DNA of 64,000 bases from a virus (IMGVR_UViG_3300050019_000089:1-64000), one strand, 5' to 3'; shown: positions 41,177 to 48,925, counted from the first letter of the stretch. Numbers and translations are program-made. Notes: generated by a model from the letters alone, not told the origin.

Positions 41177-41371
41177 ATGGCGAAACCCCTTCAAATTGAT
41201 ATCAAGGGCGATGTAATGACCGTCACCATCGACGTTTCAAAGGCGGCATACGATGAAGCGCTTGCCTCTACATCGGGCAAGACTAAACTGGTCAGTTCCA
41301 CGCATGGGTTCACTGGTGTTCAGACCCCCGGCGGCATCTGCCAATTGGCGCTGAACCTCACCCACAAGTAA
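41177..41371 (+). CDS. First rightward early protein
   Basis: 64 aa with a good ribosome site (taggagaataaaATG). Beta-type start (KPLQIDIKGDVMTVTIDVSK) and KTKLVSSTHGFTGVQTPGG; no known domain. It is a monocistronic unit: a terminator follows 18 nt downstream. Strong signals suggest abundant early expression, perhaps a host-interacting factor (inference). Confidence 0.7.
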   Translation: MAKPLQIDIKGDVMTVTIDVSKAAYDEALASTSGKTKLVSSTHGFTGVQTPGGICQLALNLTHK

Positions 41372-41388
41372 CACTAGGCGTTGCCCGA

Positions 41389-41424
41389 GGCCGCTAGGGA
41401 AACCGTTTTTCCTAGCGGCCTTTT
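41389..41424 (+). terminator. Rho-independent terminator
   Basis: GGCCGCTAGG...CCTAGCGGCC stem, extended by an A/T-rich GAAA...TTTT inner part, followed by TTTTC. Located directly after the 64 aa gene on the same strand. Confidence 0.85.
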
Positions 41425-41570
41425 CATTGGCTTATTGTTGCGAATGCGACGCAATAGCACCTCCCCCCACGCTGGACAGGCCGCCCGCCCTAATCTACAA
41501 ATAGACCCCTTTGGAAATACCTCGGGGTCAAAAACCGAACCTTTAACTACTCGTTAACACTTGGCGAGGT

Positions 41571-41921
41571 ATGAAGGTGACACGGAAGCGCGCTACCCAG
41601 GCCCGCCCAAGTGAAGGTGAAACGGTGTCACCACTAGAGATTACCCCGCCGCCTACAGTGGAATTCCCCAAGGGGATCAAGCTGATACGCGCCGAAGTTA
41701 CACAGGCACCGACAAAGGATTATCAGATTTTGTGCTGTGTGTGGGAAGTCCACGGACGGCCTAAGTATAGTCATGTCCGCGCCCCGGCGATGATTGTGCT
41801 CAACGATCCTCACTATTGGGAAGACGTTCTGCACCAATTAGCGGCGGCTATACAGAACCCACCGGTGTGGCCGCACCAGACCGAAGTACTCAAGGACTAT
41901 GTCAGCGCCCCTAAAGTATGA
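41571..41921 (+). CDS. Hypothetical early protein
   Basis: 116 aa after a 146 bp gap in which I see nothing else of note. N-terminus basic (MKVTRKRATQARPSEGE); core with KLIRAEVTQAPTKDYQILCC and ALVEV-like beta strands, then SHVRAPAMIVLNDPHYWEDV. No family recognised. Confidence 0.6.
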   Translation: MKVTRKRATQARPSEGETVSPLEITPPPTVEFPKGIKLIRAEVTQAPTKDYQILCCVWEVHGRPKYSHVRAPAMIVLNDPHYWEDVLHQLAAAIQNPPVWPHQTEVLKDYVSAPKV

Positions 41922-41945
41922 CGGCTTCAAAAGAAAGTCCTGCCT

Positions 41946-42206
41946 ATGCCTCAAGCATTTGACGATAATGGCAAGCGAACCCCGTACGGCTACGCGGCCA
42001 TAGCGGTCATGGCCTGCATCTGGTTCGGCGTGTCAGTCTGGTTGCCGGGCCTCGGCATCCTGGTTGCCGGCATCCACGCAGTGTGCATCGTCGGTGACCT
42101 CTTGATGAACGGCAATCCAAACTCGGACCTGCTCGGGCCTAACCTGGGTGGAGCGTTGCTCGCTGGCGCCGGCGCCTGGTATGGGCTCGCGCTCCATGCC
42201 GCTTGA
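41946..42206 (+). CDS. Small membrane protein
   Basis: 86 aa with two or three hydrophobic segments (GYAAIAVMACIWFGVSVWLP, GILVAGIHAVCIVGDLLM, LGGALLAGAGAWYGLAL). Unknown function; part of the accessory rightward operon. Confidence 0.6.
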   Translation: MPQAFDDNGKRTPYGYAAIAVMACIWFGVSVWLPGLGILVAGIHAVCIVGDLLMNGNPNSDLLGPNLGGALLAGAGAWYGLALHAA

Positions 42207-42238
42207 CACATAAGCGGCTGCGATGTTAAGGAAAAGCT

Positions 42239-42520
42239 ATGGAACTCATTCTGAAACTGCGAACCGCAGCCATTAGGGCCACGTCGCCGGAAGGTCGGGA
42301 CACCTTCCACCTGTTCGCGTCCAACTTGGAGCGCGCGGTCACGGACTTTGCCATGGCCCCCACCGAAAACAACCTGATCGCCTTGAATGGCGCCTGGTCC
42401 ATAGCCGAGCGCGTCGCCAAGACCATTCCGCCTGAGGGCGGCCCGGCCCCGCTCAGTGGGAGCCCTGATGCTCCTACTTGGGACACGGGTCGGGTTGAGC
42501 TAGAACGAAAGGCAGCCTGA
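42239..42520 (+). CDS. Hypothetical helical protein
   Basis: 93 aa, ribosome site ttaaggaaaagctATG. All-helical pattern (LILKLRTAAIRATSPEGRDT; FHLFASNLERAVTDFAMAPT) with a Pro/Gly-rich tail. The TGATG overlap with the next gene couples them. Such small helical phage proteins are often annotated unknown. Confidence 0.6.
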   Translation: MELILKLRTAAIRATSPEGRDTFHLFASNLERAVTDFAMAPTENNLIALNGAWSIAERVAKTIPPEGGPAPLSGSPDAPTWDTGRVELERKAA

Positions 42521-42774
42521 TGGCCAACGCCCGCATAGTTGCCGGGACTGGGTTCACTGGGGCAGCCGTGGCCGGCCTCAAAACGATTAACGTGGTGTCG
42601 TCGCATCCGACTGGCACGACGGGCATCGGTGCGGCAGGACAGCAGCTCAAGGGGCTCTCGCAGGTGGGGCCGACCGGCCACAAGCCAAACATCGAGCCGA
42701 TGTACTTGCTGGCGCCGACCGGCACCAAAGGGATACCAACCATCGTTATCGCAGGGTTCACGGGGGCGGCATGA
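42520..42774 (+). CDS. Hypothetical Gly/Thr-rich protein
   Basis: 84 aa beginning at the TGATG overlap. Gly/Thr/Ala-rich with repeated GFTGAA near both ends and SHPTGTTGIGAAGQQLKGLS in the middle; perhaps a small structural or decoration-type protein. It lies in the early/accessory cluster, so the role is open. Confidence 0.5.
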   Translation: MANARIVAGTGFTGAAVAGLKTINVVSSHPTGTTGIGAAGQQLKGLSQVGPTGHKPNIEPMYLLAPTGTKGIPTIVIAGFTGAA

Positions 42775-42872
42775 GGTCCACGGTACCGCATGACGTGAGC
42801 TGGTCTGTCATGATCTCGTTCAGCATTGGACTGTTTGTTCTTGGCTTGATACTGGGGGTTTTATGGCTGTGA
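42771..42872 (+). CDS. Micro membrane protein
   Basis: 33 aa: MRSTVPHDVSWSVMISFSIG then LFVLGLILGVLWL. One transmembrane helix. Its ATG overlaps the upstream stop and its end overlaps the downstream start by 10 nt, which supports translation within the chain. Confidence 0.55.
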   Translation: MRSTVPHDVSWSVMISFSIGLFVLGLILGVLWL

Positions 42873-43087
42873 TGCACGCGTCAACATTCGAATATCTTAA
42901 ACCGACGCAAGAGCAGATTGACCACATGTCACAACTGCGGCAGGCGGCCAAGGCTTATGCTGAATGTCTAGATACCTTTTTGATAGACGGACCTGATAAG
43001 TCGTTTATCATGCGAAACCACCGGACGAATGCCATGTGGGCAAACGTCGCCGTCACCCGTAAAGCAGATGGAACCCCCAGAGGATAA
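42863..43087 (+). CDS. Acb2-like protein (anti-CBASS cyclic-nucleotide sponge candidate)
   Basis: 74 aa. The pattern FEYLKPTQEQIDHMSQLRQA ... DGPDKSF ... RTNAMWANVAVTRKADG follows the helical-hairpin layout of the Acb2/Tad1 hairpin family, where a Q/E-x-(I/L)R-x-(K/Q)A helix, a P-x-S turn and an A-(V/M)-M-W-A-N-x-(A/S)-(I/V)-x-R helix are the hallmarks. Acb2 proteins bind the cyclic nucleotides that activate CBASS immunity and so protect the phage. Length and order fit; assignment rests on reading by eye. Lies among small accessory genes, a usual home for anti-defence genes. Confidence 0.6.
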   Translation: MAVMHASTFEYLKPTQEQIDHMSQLRQAAKAYAECLDTFLIDGPDKSFIMRNHRTNAMWANVAVTRKADGTPRG

Positions 43088-43088
43088 T

Positions 43089-43274
43089 ATGGCCAAACCC
43101 CAAGGCTTCCCTAATGAAATGCTAGTTCACCGCGAGGACGCCGGCGACGGCACCAAGTACTTCGTAGCCGACCCAGAGCTACGCGCACACGCGGACCTGG
43201 ATGACGAAGTCGAGGTCGCCATCTATACTCTGCACCGGGTGGACAAGTTGTCCGCCAAACTGGTGATGAAGTAA
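43089..43274 (+). CDS. Small acidic hypothetical protein
   Basis: 61 aa from the ATG 1 nt after the previous stop (agaggat upstream). NEMLVHREDAGDGTKYFVAD then DDEVEVAIYTLHRVDKLSAK; mainly beta strands, acidic. This style is seen in small phage proteins of unknown role beside Acb2-like genes. Confidence 0.55.
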   Translation: MAKPQGFPNEMLVHREDAGDGTKYFVADPELRAHADLDDEVEVAIYTLHRVDKLSAKLVMK

Positions 43275-43277
43275 CCA

Positions 43278-43397
43278 ATGAATAAGACATGCACCTTATT
43301 GTGTGGCCGGGCCCGGTGGGGCATAGGTGCATGTAAGTCGTTCGCGCGTTGCGCCGCAGGGGGTACAGCTCCACTGGGCCTACATTATGGCATATAA
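43278..43397 (+). CDS. Possible micro-gene disrupted or displaced by HNH insertion
   Basis: 39 aa open frame MNKTCTLLCGRARWGIGACK then SFARCAAGGTAPLGLHYGI, three bases after the previous stop and overlapping the HNH start by 11 nt. No ribosome site is clear. It could be a real Cys-rich micro-protein or a remnant of the gene into which the endonuclease moved. Confidence 0.25.
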   Translation: MNKTCTLLCGRARWGIGACKSFARCAAGGTAPLGLHYGI

Positions 43398-43818
43398 AAA
43401 CCCCGAAGAAGGAAAGGCTTATCACGCGGCGTGGTATCAGCGTAACCGTGAAAAAAGATTGGCCCAGGGGTTAGCTTGGCGTCTTGCTAACAAGGAGAGA
43501 ATAAAAGATACTGATAAAAAATGGCGAGCAGCTAACCCCCTAAAAGTGCGTGCCTGGTGGCGTCAAAAAGTCTACAATCTAACTCCGGAAGATTTTAATG
43601 AACTATTGGCAGCCCAGAATGGCTGCTGTGCTGCGTGTTTATCCCCCGATCCAGGCCACAAATATGGGTGGCAAATAGATCACAATCACAAGACAGGAAA
43701 AGTCCGAGCTATTTTGTGTCGGCCGTGCAACCTAGCTCTTGGCCATGCGGGCGAACTACCGTCCCGATTACGTGCGCTTGCCTCGTATATTGAAATTCAC
43801 ACCCCCGGTGCCCCATGA
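43387..43818 (+). CDS. Recombination endonuclease VII-like HNH endonuclease
   Basis: 143 aa from the ATG at 43387 (a longer frame starts at 43327). N-terminal Trp/Arg/Lys-rich helix (AWYQRNREKRLAQGLAWRLA), then CCAACLSPDPGHKYGWQIDH, NHKTGKVRAILCRPCNLALG: the Cys-x2-Cys, Asp-His, Cys-x2-Cys-Asn core of the endonuclease VII family. Third such copy in the window by type. Its stop overlaps the start of the wHTH regulator gene. Confidence 0.85.
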   Translation: MAYKNPEEGKAYHAAWYQRNREKRLAQGLAWRLANKERIKDTDKKWRAANPLKVRAWWRQKVYNLTPEDFNELLAAQNGCCAACLSPDPGHKYGWQIDHNHKTGKVRAILCRPCNLALGHAGELPSRLRALASYIEIHTPGAP

Positions 43819-44438
43819 CTGACCTGTTGCCATCCGAAGAAATTCCAAAAGTTCTCGTGCCATACTGCGTGCGGCTCGCGGACGAAGGCGTGCCATATCG
43901 GGCGATTGCCCGGGCTATGAGGCAGACGGCCGACGCCGTGCGGGATGCGGTTCGCACCGCGGTGCTCACCGGGTCCATCGCCTACTACCCAAAGGAAGAC
44001 TGGCCGCCCGGCGCCCACCGCGACACGCGGACCCCGCTCTGGGTGAAGGACAATTACGTGCAGGAGCAGGAGCTGGTATTCTCCTGCGTGCGCCTGTTCA
44101 AGGTGACAAAGTTGCAAGGTGCCCTCCTGGCTGTGTTGATCAATCGAACCGAGGTCACCAAGGACACGATGCACCAGGTGATCGAGAGCCGGCGATCTTC
44201 GCTCAAGGAAGAGACCGACCCCAAGATGGTCGACGTGGTTATCTGCCACTTGCGTAAGCGCCTCAAGCCATTTAACCTGACCATCCACACTCTGTGGGCC
44301 CGCGGGTACTACATGGAGCCGGCCCAGCGCCAGCATATGTTGAACCTGTTGACGCTGTATATTTCCGGCGAGAAACACCCGGACGAGTTGAAAAAAATGC
44401 CAATGGATATAACCAATGCCCACACCGCTGTTAAATGA
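43815..44438 (+). CDS. OmpR/PhoB-type winged-helix regulator
   Basis: 207 aa. The N-terminal third has an Ala-rich helix-turn-helix-like segment (LADEGVPYRAIARAMRQTAD). The C-terminal half ends with VDVVICHLRKRLKPFNLTIH then TLWARGYYM, which reproduces the recognition helix and wing of response-regulator DNA-binding domains (VDVHI..LR+KL.......I.T.RG.GY). No receiver domain is present. A phage transcription switch controlling middle/late genes is a reasonable inference, and it is the only recognisable transcription factor in the window. Confidence 0.75.
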   Translation: MTDLLPSEEIPKVLVPYCVRLADEGVPYRAIARAMRQTADAVRDAVRTAVLTGSIAYYPKEDWPPGAHRDTRTPLWVKDNYVQEQELVFSCVRLFKVTKLQGALLAVLINRTEVTKDTMHQVIESRRSSLKEETDPKMVDVVICHLRKRLKPFNLTIHTLWARGYYMEPAQRQHMLNLLTLYISGEKHPDELKKMPMDITNAHTAVK

Positions 44439-44781
44439 AATGATGATCATCGACGCTCTCCAGGCGCCGGTAAACATCACGACTATAGGGCAGCTGCAAG
44501 CCCAGGCCATCCTGGCCACCGTTGACAGCTATGATCGGCACCTGGAGCGGCAGCCGTTTGTCGATGGCATGTCTACGGCGTTCGCGCTGCACTCCGCGGC
44601 CGGCCGGCTCCAGACCCTGATCTCGATCCAGAACCTGATTAAAATTGGCGCCCAGGTGCCCGAGAAGCTGGAAAGTGCAATAAAAGAGTTGACAGACCTG
44701 GCGGCAAAACACCGGGACATGTTGAAAAAACACATGGAATTAGTGGTCCAGTGCCCTTGGGAAGACGATAAAATTCACTAA
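44416..44781 (+). CDS. Hypothetical helical protein
   Basis: 121 aa overlapping the regulator gene by 23 nt. Mostly helices: QLQAQAILATVDSYDRHLER, AAGRLQTLISIQNLIKIGAQ, then ELTDLAAKHRDMLKKHMELV. No known family; possible partner of the regulator by position. Confidence 0.55.
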   Translation: MPTPLLNEMMIIDALQAPVNITTIGQLQAQAILATVDSYDRHLERQPFVDGMSTAFALHSAAGRLQTLISIQNLIKIGAQVPEKLESAIKELTDLAAKHRDMLKKHMELVVQCPWEDDKIH

Positions 44782-44829
44782 TTATTCATGGTTCCTCTTT
44801 ACCTTATGTAAATCAGACACGGGGCACTT

Positions 44830-45213
44830 ATGCCATTTGTAGCAGCACGGGGTAGCGAAGTGGAAGAGGGCCAGGGGATTATTAGCTGGATAGGCCATAC
44901 TCTATCCGGTGCTGCCCTCTTAGGTTCTATTGTCGGATGGTTTCCGGGGGTAGCGGCCGTGGTCGCGTTGCTCTGGTACGGCATTCAAATCTACGAAAGC
45001 AAGACATATCAGGGTTGGAAAAGAGGGCGCCTCCTCCGCAAGATTGCAAAAGCCAAAATAGAGTTTGACCGGTTGATCGCTTTGGAGCTGGTGGCACACC
45101 CGGTAAATGTGGGGCAAGTTCAACTGGCACAGGCCACAGCAGAAAGCGTGGTCGTCCGTGCGGCGAAAGTTGCACAGCAAGTTGTTGAGGCGGCTAAACC
45201 AGAGGATAAATAG
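44830..45213 (+). CDS. Membrane protein with cytoplasmic helical tail
   Basis: 127 aa. One or two hydrophobic stretches (IGHTLSGAALLGSIVGWFPG, VAAVVALLWYGIQIY) followed by a basic helical tail (GWKRGRLLRKIAKAKIEFDR). The arrangement is compatible with a holin-like or membrane-adaptor protein, but the lysis cassette is elsewhere. TAGTG overlap with the next gene. Confidence 0.6.
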   Translation: MPFVAARGSEVEEGQGIISWIGHTLSGAALLGSIVGWFPGVAAVVALLWYGIQIYESKTYQGWKRGRLLRKIAKAKIEFDRLIALELVAHPVNVGQVQLAQATAESVVVRAAKVAQQVVEAAKPEDK

Positions 45214-45344
45214 TGCGTCACTTTCTTTTCGGAAACGAGACCGCGCTGGAGTTGATCGGCTGGCACATTGCCGTGTTTCTCTCGTTTGCCGCGGGCTACT
45301 CGTTATCGTACTTTATCGGACACCACTTTAAGAGGCCATTATGA
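45213..45344 (+). CDS. Micro membrane protein
   Basis: 43 aa, GTG start overlapping the upstream stop: MRHFLFGNETALELIGWHIA then VFLSFAAGYSLSYFIGHHFK. One membrane helix; stop overlaps the next start. Function unknown. Confidence 0.55.
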   Translation: MRHFLFGNETALELIGWHIAVFLSFAAGYSLSYFIGHHFKRPL

Positions 45345-45466
45345 CTGTGTGTGCAACTGCTAAGCGGCGCCGGCGCCAGGCCCGGCTGTTGAACGGTCGC
45401 AAGGTGAACCGGTTGGACTTCAAGCGGAAACTAATGGCTCAGTCGCGCGTTAATAGGAAAGCGTAG
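45341..45466 (+). CDS. Small highly basic protein
   Basis: 41 aa, ATGA overlap with the previous gene. Arg/Lys-rich (CATAKRRRRQARLLNGRKVN; KRKLMAQSRVNRKA) and likely to bind nucleic acid. Function unknown. Confidence 0.5.
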   Translation: MTVCATAKRRRRQARLLNGRKVNRLDFKRKLMAQSRVNRKA

Positions 45467-45488
45467 CAACAAACTGGGGAGTATTCTT

Positions 45489-45788
45489 ATGACCGTTACT
45501 GTAAAGCCTGTTCTCGATCTATCTCAACCAAAAGACCCCGCGGGGCCGCAAGTCATTACGACTGATCCGGGTTCGCAGGCACCAGTGTTTAGGCCGGCGC
45601 CCGAGCATCCGGAAACGCCTGTGGTTATGAACCCACAGCACCCGCCGCAGAATATTCGCGGTGACGCGCATGGCGCCGCCGGCAATGACCCGGGCACGCA
45701 AGCGCCCAGGGTAGATGACAGTGGCTTGGACAAGTCGGATCACGCAGGGCCGACAGTCGAGCCAAAGGTCCAAACCCAACGGAGGTAA
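45489..45788 (+). CDS. Pro-rich hypothetical protein
   Basis: 99 aa, gggg 12 nt upstream. Pro/Asp/His-rich, with a duplicated TDPGSQAPVF / NDPGTQAPRV phrase. Probably disordered. No function assigned. Confidence 0.5.
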   Translation: MTVTVKPVLDLSQPKDPAGPQVITTDPGSQAPVFRPAPEHPETPVVMNPQHPPQNIRGDAHGAAGNDPGTQAPRVDDSGLDKSDHAGPTVEPKVQTQRR

Positions 45789-45792
45789 AGCT

Positions 45793-45933
45793 ATGGGCTT
45801 AATTCTGTTGATCCTGATCCTGATCCTCTTGTTCGGAGGTGGCGGGTTCTACGCTGGCGGACCTTACCGGTACGGCGGCGGCGGGATTGGCTTCATCCTG
45901 GTGATCGTCCTGATCGTGATGCTATTACGATGA
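45793..45933 (+). CDS. DUF3309-like micro-protein
   Basis: 46 aa: MGLILLILILILLFGGGGFY, then AGGPYRYGGGGIGFILVIVL. Two hydrophobic helices around a Gly/Tyr-rich turn, the exact plan of the DUF3309 family of proteobacterial micro-proteins. Ribosome site ggaggtaaagctATG is strong. Function unknown; presence suggests gene exchange with alphaproteobacterial hosts (inference). Confidence 0.75.
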   Translation: MGLILLILILILLFGGGGFYAGGPYRYGGGGIGFILVIVLIVMLLR

Positions 45934-46061
45934 TCATCTGGCAAACAATGCGCGATGCCGCTGTCATGCGGCATCGCCTAGTCAACATTATCTTTGAAGG
46001 TTCAAACCCGGACAAGTGGCCTCTACACGAGTTCATAATCAAGTGCGTGTACGGGCGCTAA
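45930..46061 (+). CDS. Small hypothetical protein
   Basis: 43 aa, ATGA overlap with the DUF3309-like gene: MIIWQTMRDAAVMRHRLVNI then IFEGSNPDKWPLHEFIIKCV. Last gene of the rightward accessory unit, ending 2 nt before the convergent terminase stop. Confidence 0.5.
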   Translation: MIIWQTMRDAAVMRHRLVNIIFEGSNPDKWPLHEFIIKCVYGR

Positions 46062-46063
46062 CG

Positions 46064-47536
46064 CTATGTCCAAGCTGCGGCTGAAATTGTGGGGCCTGCT
46101 GGTCGAGTTCGACCCCGCAACCTTCTGGCGATTTCACCCATTAGCCCGCCTCCAACGACGAGAGAAGCGTATTGCAAGCAGTCGGCTACGTGGGAATATC
46201 CCTCTTTATCGTTCTTCTCGGGCACGACCCGGAGCGCCCCGGCCTTCGTCTTGGTGAAGCGATAGCCACCTGACATAGCGCGTATCAACATTGGGCAGCC
46301 TTGGCGGTTCACCATGAGGGTCGGACCGCCGTTTGTCTGTCTTCCCAATAAGGCTTCAACCGCGCGCAGCCTTGGTTCAATATCGTTCGTAACCGCGGGG
46401 AACGCTGGTAATCCCAGGCGCTTGAGGGCGTCGAAGCAGCTTTCCTCGGAAATGTTTCCTTTGGCCACCCCGGCCGGGTCTCCAACCATGGCGACCTTAT
46501 AGCCGACGTACTTGTTCGATAGCAGTCGAGGGCGCAGGCTTTGGTTGACATGTTTTTCCAAACCTATGTTTGTGCCGGGAACTTCCTCATGAACGATCAG
46601 CCGGCCCATGTGATCGGCTTGACAAATCAATGACCACGGGTTGCGGCCAAAATCTTGTGCTACCACAATGGGGTAGCCCGGGATCAGCATCGTGTCGTTC
46701 ACAACGTGGAAGTCTGAACGCCAGCTTTCCTTGAAGACGGCCATGCCGGACGGGTCATCGCCGTACTGCGCGTGGACATAGCGCTTAACCCAGTCGCTGT
46801 CCTCGCCGTACATTTCAACGAAGCGTTCGTAGTATTTGCGGCCCTGCGCCAAGCGATCTGGATGATCAATAGGCAGCAGGATAGTTCGTTCATTCTGCAC
46901 GAGATAGTTTAAATTCTCGGCGTTGGGCGACAATCCCGAAGGCTGAATGTAGACCTGCCAATCCGCATTCGGGTTCTCCATGAATGTATGCCAAGGAGAC
47001 ATTTCCGTAGGCATGTTCGTATCCGCGATCAGACCATGCCACGTAGGCGTACCTTGAGCGCCCGATGGATATCGGCCTAGGCGGCCAGTAATTGGCGCGA
47101 CAACGTCCAGGTTCATTTCGATGCATTCGGACAACCAGGCTCCTGTCAGTTGCATGGACAGCAAACGCGCTTGATCCGCGGCGTCTTCGAGAGGAATGAA
47201 TATCCACTCGGAGCGTACGTCGCCAAAGTTCAGGTGGAAGGTATTCTCGGAAACTTTCCATTCGCCCAGGCCGCCCAGCCACGAGCGGCAGTCCTTGAGC
47301 ACGGTGTCCTTCAACTGTTTGAGGGTTTGACGGACAATGGCGTGGCGGGTGTACCGCAGGCCATCGCCGGCCTGAGCCTGCTGCATGGACCGGCGCGCTA
47401 GCTCCATCACACAGGAAGTCGTCTTACCAGAGCCCACGGGCCCAGCAATTAGCCGTCCGAAGGCTTCGGACTTCTGGAAGGCCGCGCAGGTAGGCGGTGC
47501 TGTGTACTCAATGCCCATTTGGATGCCGCTGTCCAT
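46064..47536 (-). CDS. terL: Terminase large subunit
   Basis: 490 aa. ATPase: Walker A AGPVGSGKTT (residues 31-40), Walker B region AWLSECIE (133-140). Nuclease: VVAQDFGRNP with Asp295, and a late SHVADCLQYAS providing a second Asp at about 455. These are the packaging motor and RNase H-like cutting domains of phage terminases. A start at 47518 is also possible. It is transcribed opposite to the portal and capsid genes, converging on the accessory unit. The small subunit candidate lies at the head of the same minus-strand unit. Confidence 0.9.
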   Translation of the reverse strand: MDSGIQMGIEYTAPPTCAAFQKSEAFGRLIAGPVGSGKTTSCVMELARRSMQQAQAGDGLRYTRHAIVRQTLKQLKDTVLKDCRSWLGGLGEWKVSENTFHLNFGDVRSEWIFIPLEDAADQARLLSMQLTGAWLSECIEMNLDVVAPITGRLGRYPSGAQGTPTWHGLIADTNMPTEMSPWHTFMENPNADWQVYIQPSGLSPNAENLNYLVQNERTILLPIDHPDRLAQGRKYYERFVEMYGEDSDWVKRYVHAQYGDDPSGMAVFKESWRSDFHVVNDTMLIPGYPIVVAQDFGRNPWSLICQADHMGRLIVHEEVPGTNIGLEKHVNQSLRPRLLSNKYVGYKVAMVGDPAGVAKGNISEESCFDALKRLGLPAFPAVTNDIEPRLRAVEALLGRQTNGGPTLMVNRQGCPMLIRAMSGGYRFTKTKAGALRVVPEKNDKEGYSHVADCLQYASLVVGGGLMGEIARRLRGRTRPAGPTISAAAWT

Positions 47537-47618
47537 CTGTATAGCCTGCCCGATAAGTCAGCCATACGCAGAACCAGAAGCTGGCTTGTAGACCCAGAGC
47601 CCAAAGCATATCGCGCAT
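47508..47618 (-). CDS. Micro membrane protein overlapping terL
   Basis: 36 aa: MRDMLWALGLQASFWFCVWL then TYRAGYTDGQRHPNGH. One membrane helix; begins directly after the exonuclease stop and overlaps the terminase start by up to 29 nt. Probably real, function unknown. Confidence 0.45.
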   Translation of the reverse strand: MRDMLWALGLQASFWFCVWLTYRAGYTDGQRHPNGH

Positions 47619-47619
47619 A

Positions 47620-48390
47620 TTATTTTCCGTGTTTGTCGGGGACTTTCTCACCCAGCTTGATGACGGCTCCTTGGAACCAGGAGCCGCAGTTACCGCAATG
47701 ATAGCGGCGATACTTGCGCTTCCTGCTGACCGCAAACCCGCGGCGATGAATATGAGTGGACCGGCATGTTGGGCACCCTACTGCATCTTCGTAGATAGTA
47801 AGATCGGGGTGATTTGTCATGTAGGGTTTCAGCTTTTCGTAGACCCGTTCGAGTAGCACGATATCGCGGGCGTTGTATTCTTTCATCGTCTTCCATGCAG
47901 ACTTTTCTCCACGCATACAGCGGGACCACAGATCGAACCCAGTGTGCGGCAGCTTGCGCCCGACCCCGAGGTATTGGCCCAGGTCGTTCAGCTTGTTGCT
48001 GTCAAACTGGAAGAACCGGCGTGCGGCTTTAAGAGTATCAATCGACTTGTAAGGAGACGGCGGTCGCAGGCCCTGGGTGATGAAGCGAGCATTGCTCTTA
48101 CGGATATCAAATCTGTCACCATTGTGGGCGATGAGAACGTCCGCTTCATCAAAGAGATCGTGGAGGTCTTCGATGAGGTGCTTGTCATTCTCCTTGTCCT
48201 TTTTGAACAGCGGATAGTCGGGCAGCGCGTGAATGTGAATTTTGTCGCTCCCTTGCCACTTGTATGCAAAAGACAACATGTACCACGGGGTCTTCACGTC
48301 GATGATTGATGTTTCCCATAGCTTGCCCCAGAACCAGCCTAGGGATGGGGCAGTCTCGATATCGAAGAACGCGACTTTAGGCTGGCTCAT
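47620..48390 (-). CDS. DEDD-family 3'-5' exonuclease with zinc ribbon
   Basis: 256 aa. RNase H-fold exonuclease motifs: AFFDIETAPS (Asp, Glu), LIAHNGDRFDI (Asp), EYNARDIVLLERVY (Tyr-x3-Asp). The C-terminal 50 residues form a zinc ribbon, GCPTCRSTHIHRRGF ... YHCGNCGSWF. Similar stand-alone PolB-like exonucleases occur in phages for DNA processing. Position between terminase subunits is curious; it may trim DNA during packaging or repair (inference). Confidence 0.85.
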   Translation of the reverse strand: MSQPKVAFFDIETAPSLGWFWGKLWETSIIDVKTPWYMLSFAYKWQGSDKIHIHALPDYPLFKKDKENDKHLIEDLHDLFDEADVLIAHNGDRFDIRKSNARFITQGLRPPSPYKSIDTLKAARRFFQFDSNKLNDLGQYLGVGRKLPHTGFDLWSRCMRGEKSAWKTMKEYNARDIVLLERVYEKLKPYMTNHPDLTIYEDAVGCPTCRSTHIHRRGFAVSRKRKYRRYHCGNCGSWFQGAVIKLGEKVPDKHGK

Positions 48391-48925
48391 TGGTTTTTTC
48401 TTTCAATAAGAGTGGCACCGCGGGGGTTACGTCTTTTTCAAACTTGAGCTTCGTATCTTCTCCTAGGTTAATAACAATAGAAAATTTCTCGCCGGGGTTT
48501 GAGGCTGCCTGGGCTTCGCTGCTATCCACGCCGGCCACTTTAGCGAGCAGCTTGCCAGCTTCAACTACTTTGCCGAGGTCTTCATCGTTCTTTACCATTC
48601 TCGCGGTTATGGTTGGCATGGCGTATTCAAACGACGCCGCGGCTTGGATTTTCAACCGGTCAGTAGTTGACTTGGCTGAATGCCATTCAATGGTGAGCTG
48701 TTCTAGGGCGCGCTTGAAAAATTCGTTCTCTTTAATCCTGCCATATTGCTCTTGGGTGATTTTGTGCGCGGCAAGCGTGGCCGGCAGTTCTCTGAGATTG
48801 AGGATCAGGTCGCGGGCAAGCGCGGCTAGGTCGGAAAGGTTTAGGCCATTGGACGATAACGTGGCCGGGAGCGCCGCCCGTATAACTTCGTCCAGGCGCT
48901 CGCTTTCGTCAATATGATCGATCAT
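48377..48925 (-). CDS. Terminase small subunit candidate
   Basis: 182 aa from the ATG at 48925 (another at 48964 is possible). Helical protein with HKITQEQYGRIKENEFFKRA then LEQLTIEWHSAKSTTDRLKI and AKVAGVDSSEAQAASNPGEK. A Q-Y/W-x3-K/R-x-N-x-F-F-x-R-A-L-E phrase followed by W-x-S-A-x-(N/S)-T-x-(E/D)-R-L is characteristic of a family encoded just ahead of terL in many phages, presumed to recognise DNA for packaging. 14 nt overlap with the exonuclease gene. Confidence 0.6.
   Translation of the reverse strand: MIDHIDESERLDEVIRAALPATLSSNGLNLSDLAALARDLILNLRELPATLAAHKITQEQYGRIKENEFFKRALEQLTIEWHSAKSTTDRLKIQAAASFEYAMPTITARMVKNDEDLGKVVEAGKLLAKVAGVDSSEAQAASNPGEKFSIVINLGEDTKLKFEKDVTPAVPLLLKEKTNEPA

Noticed and set aside
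46066-46257. 63-codon plus-strand frame opposite the end of terL
   Set aside because: Fully antisense to the terminase nuclease domain; no convincing ribosome site and no recognisable content.
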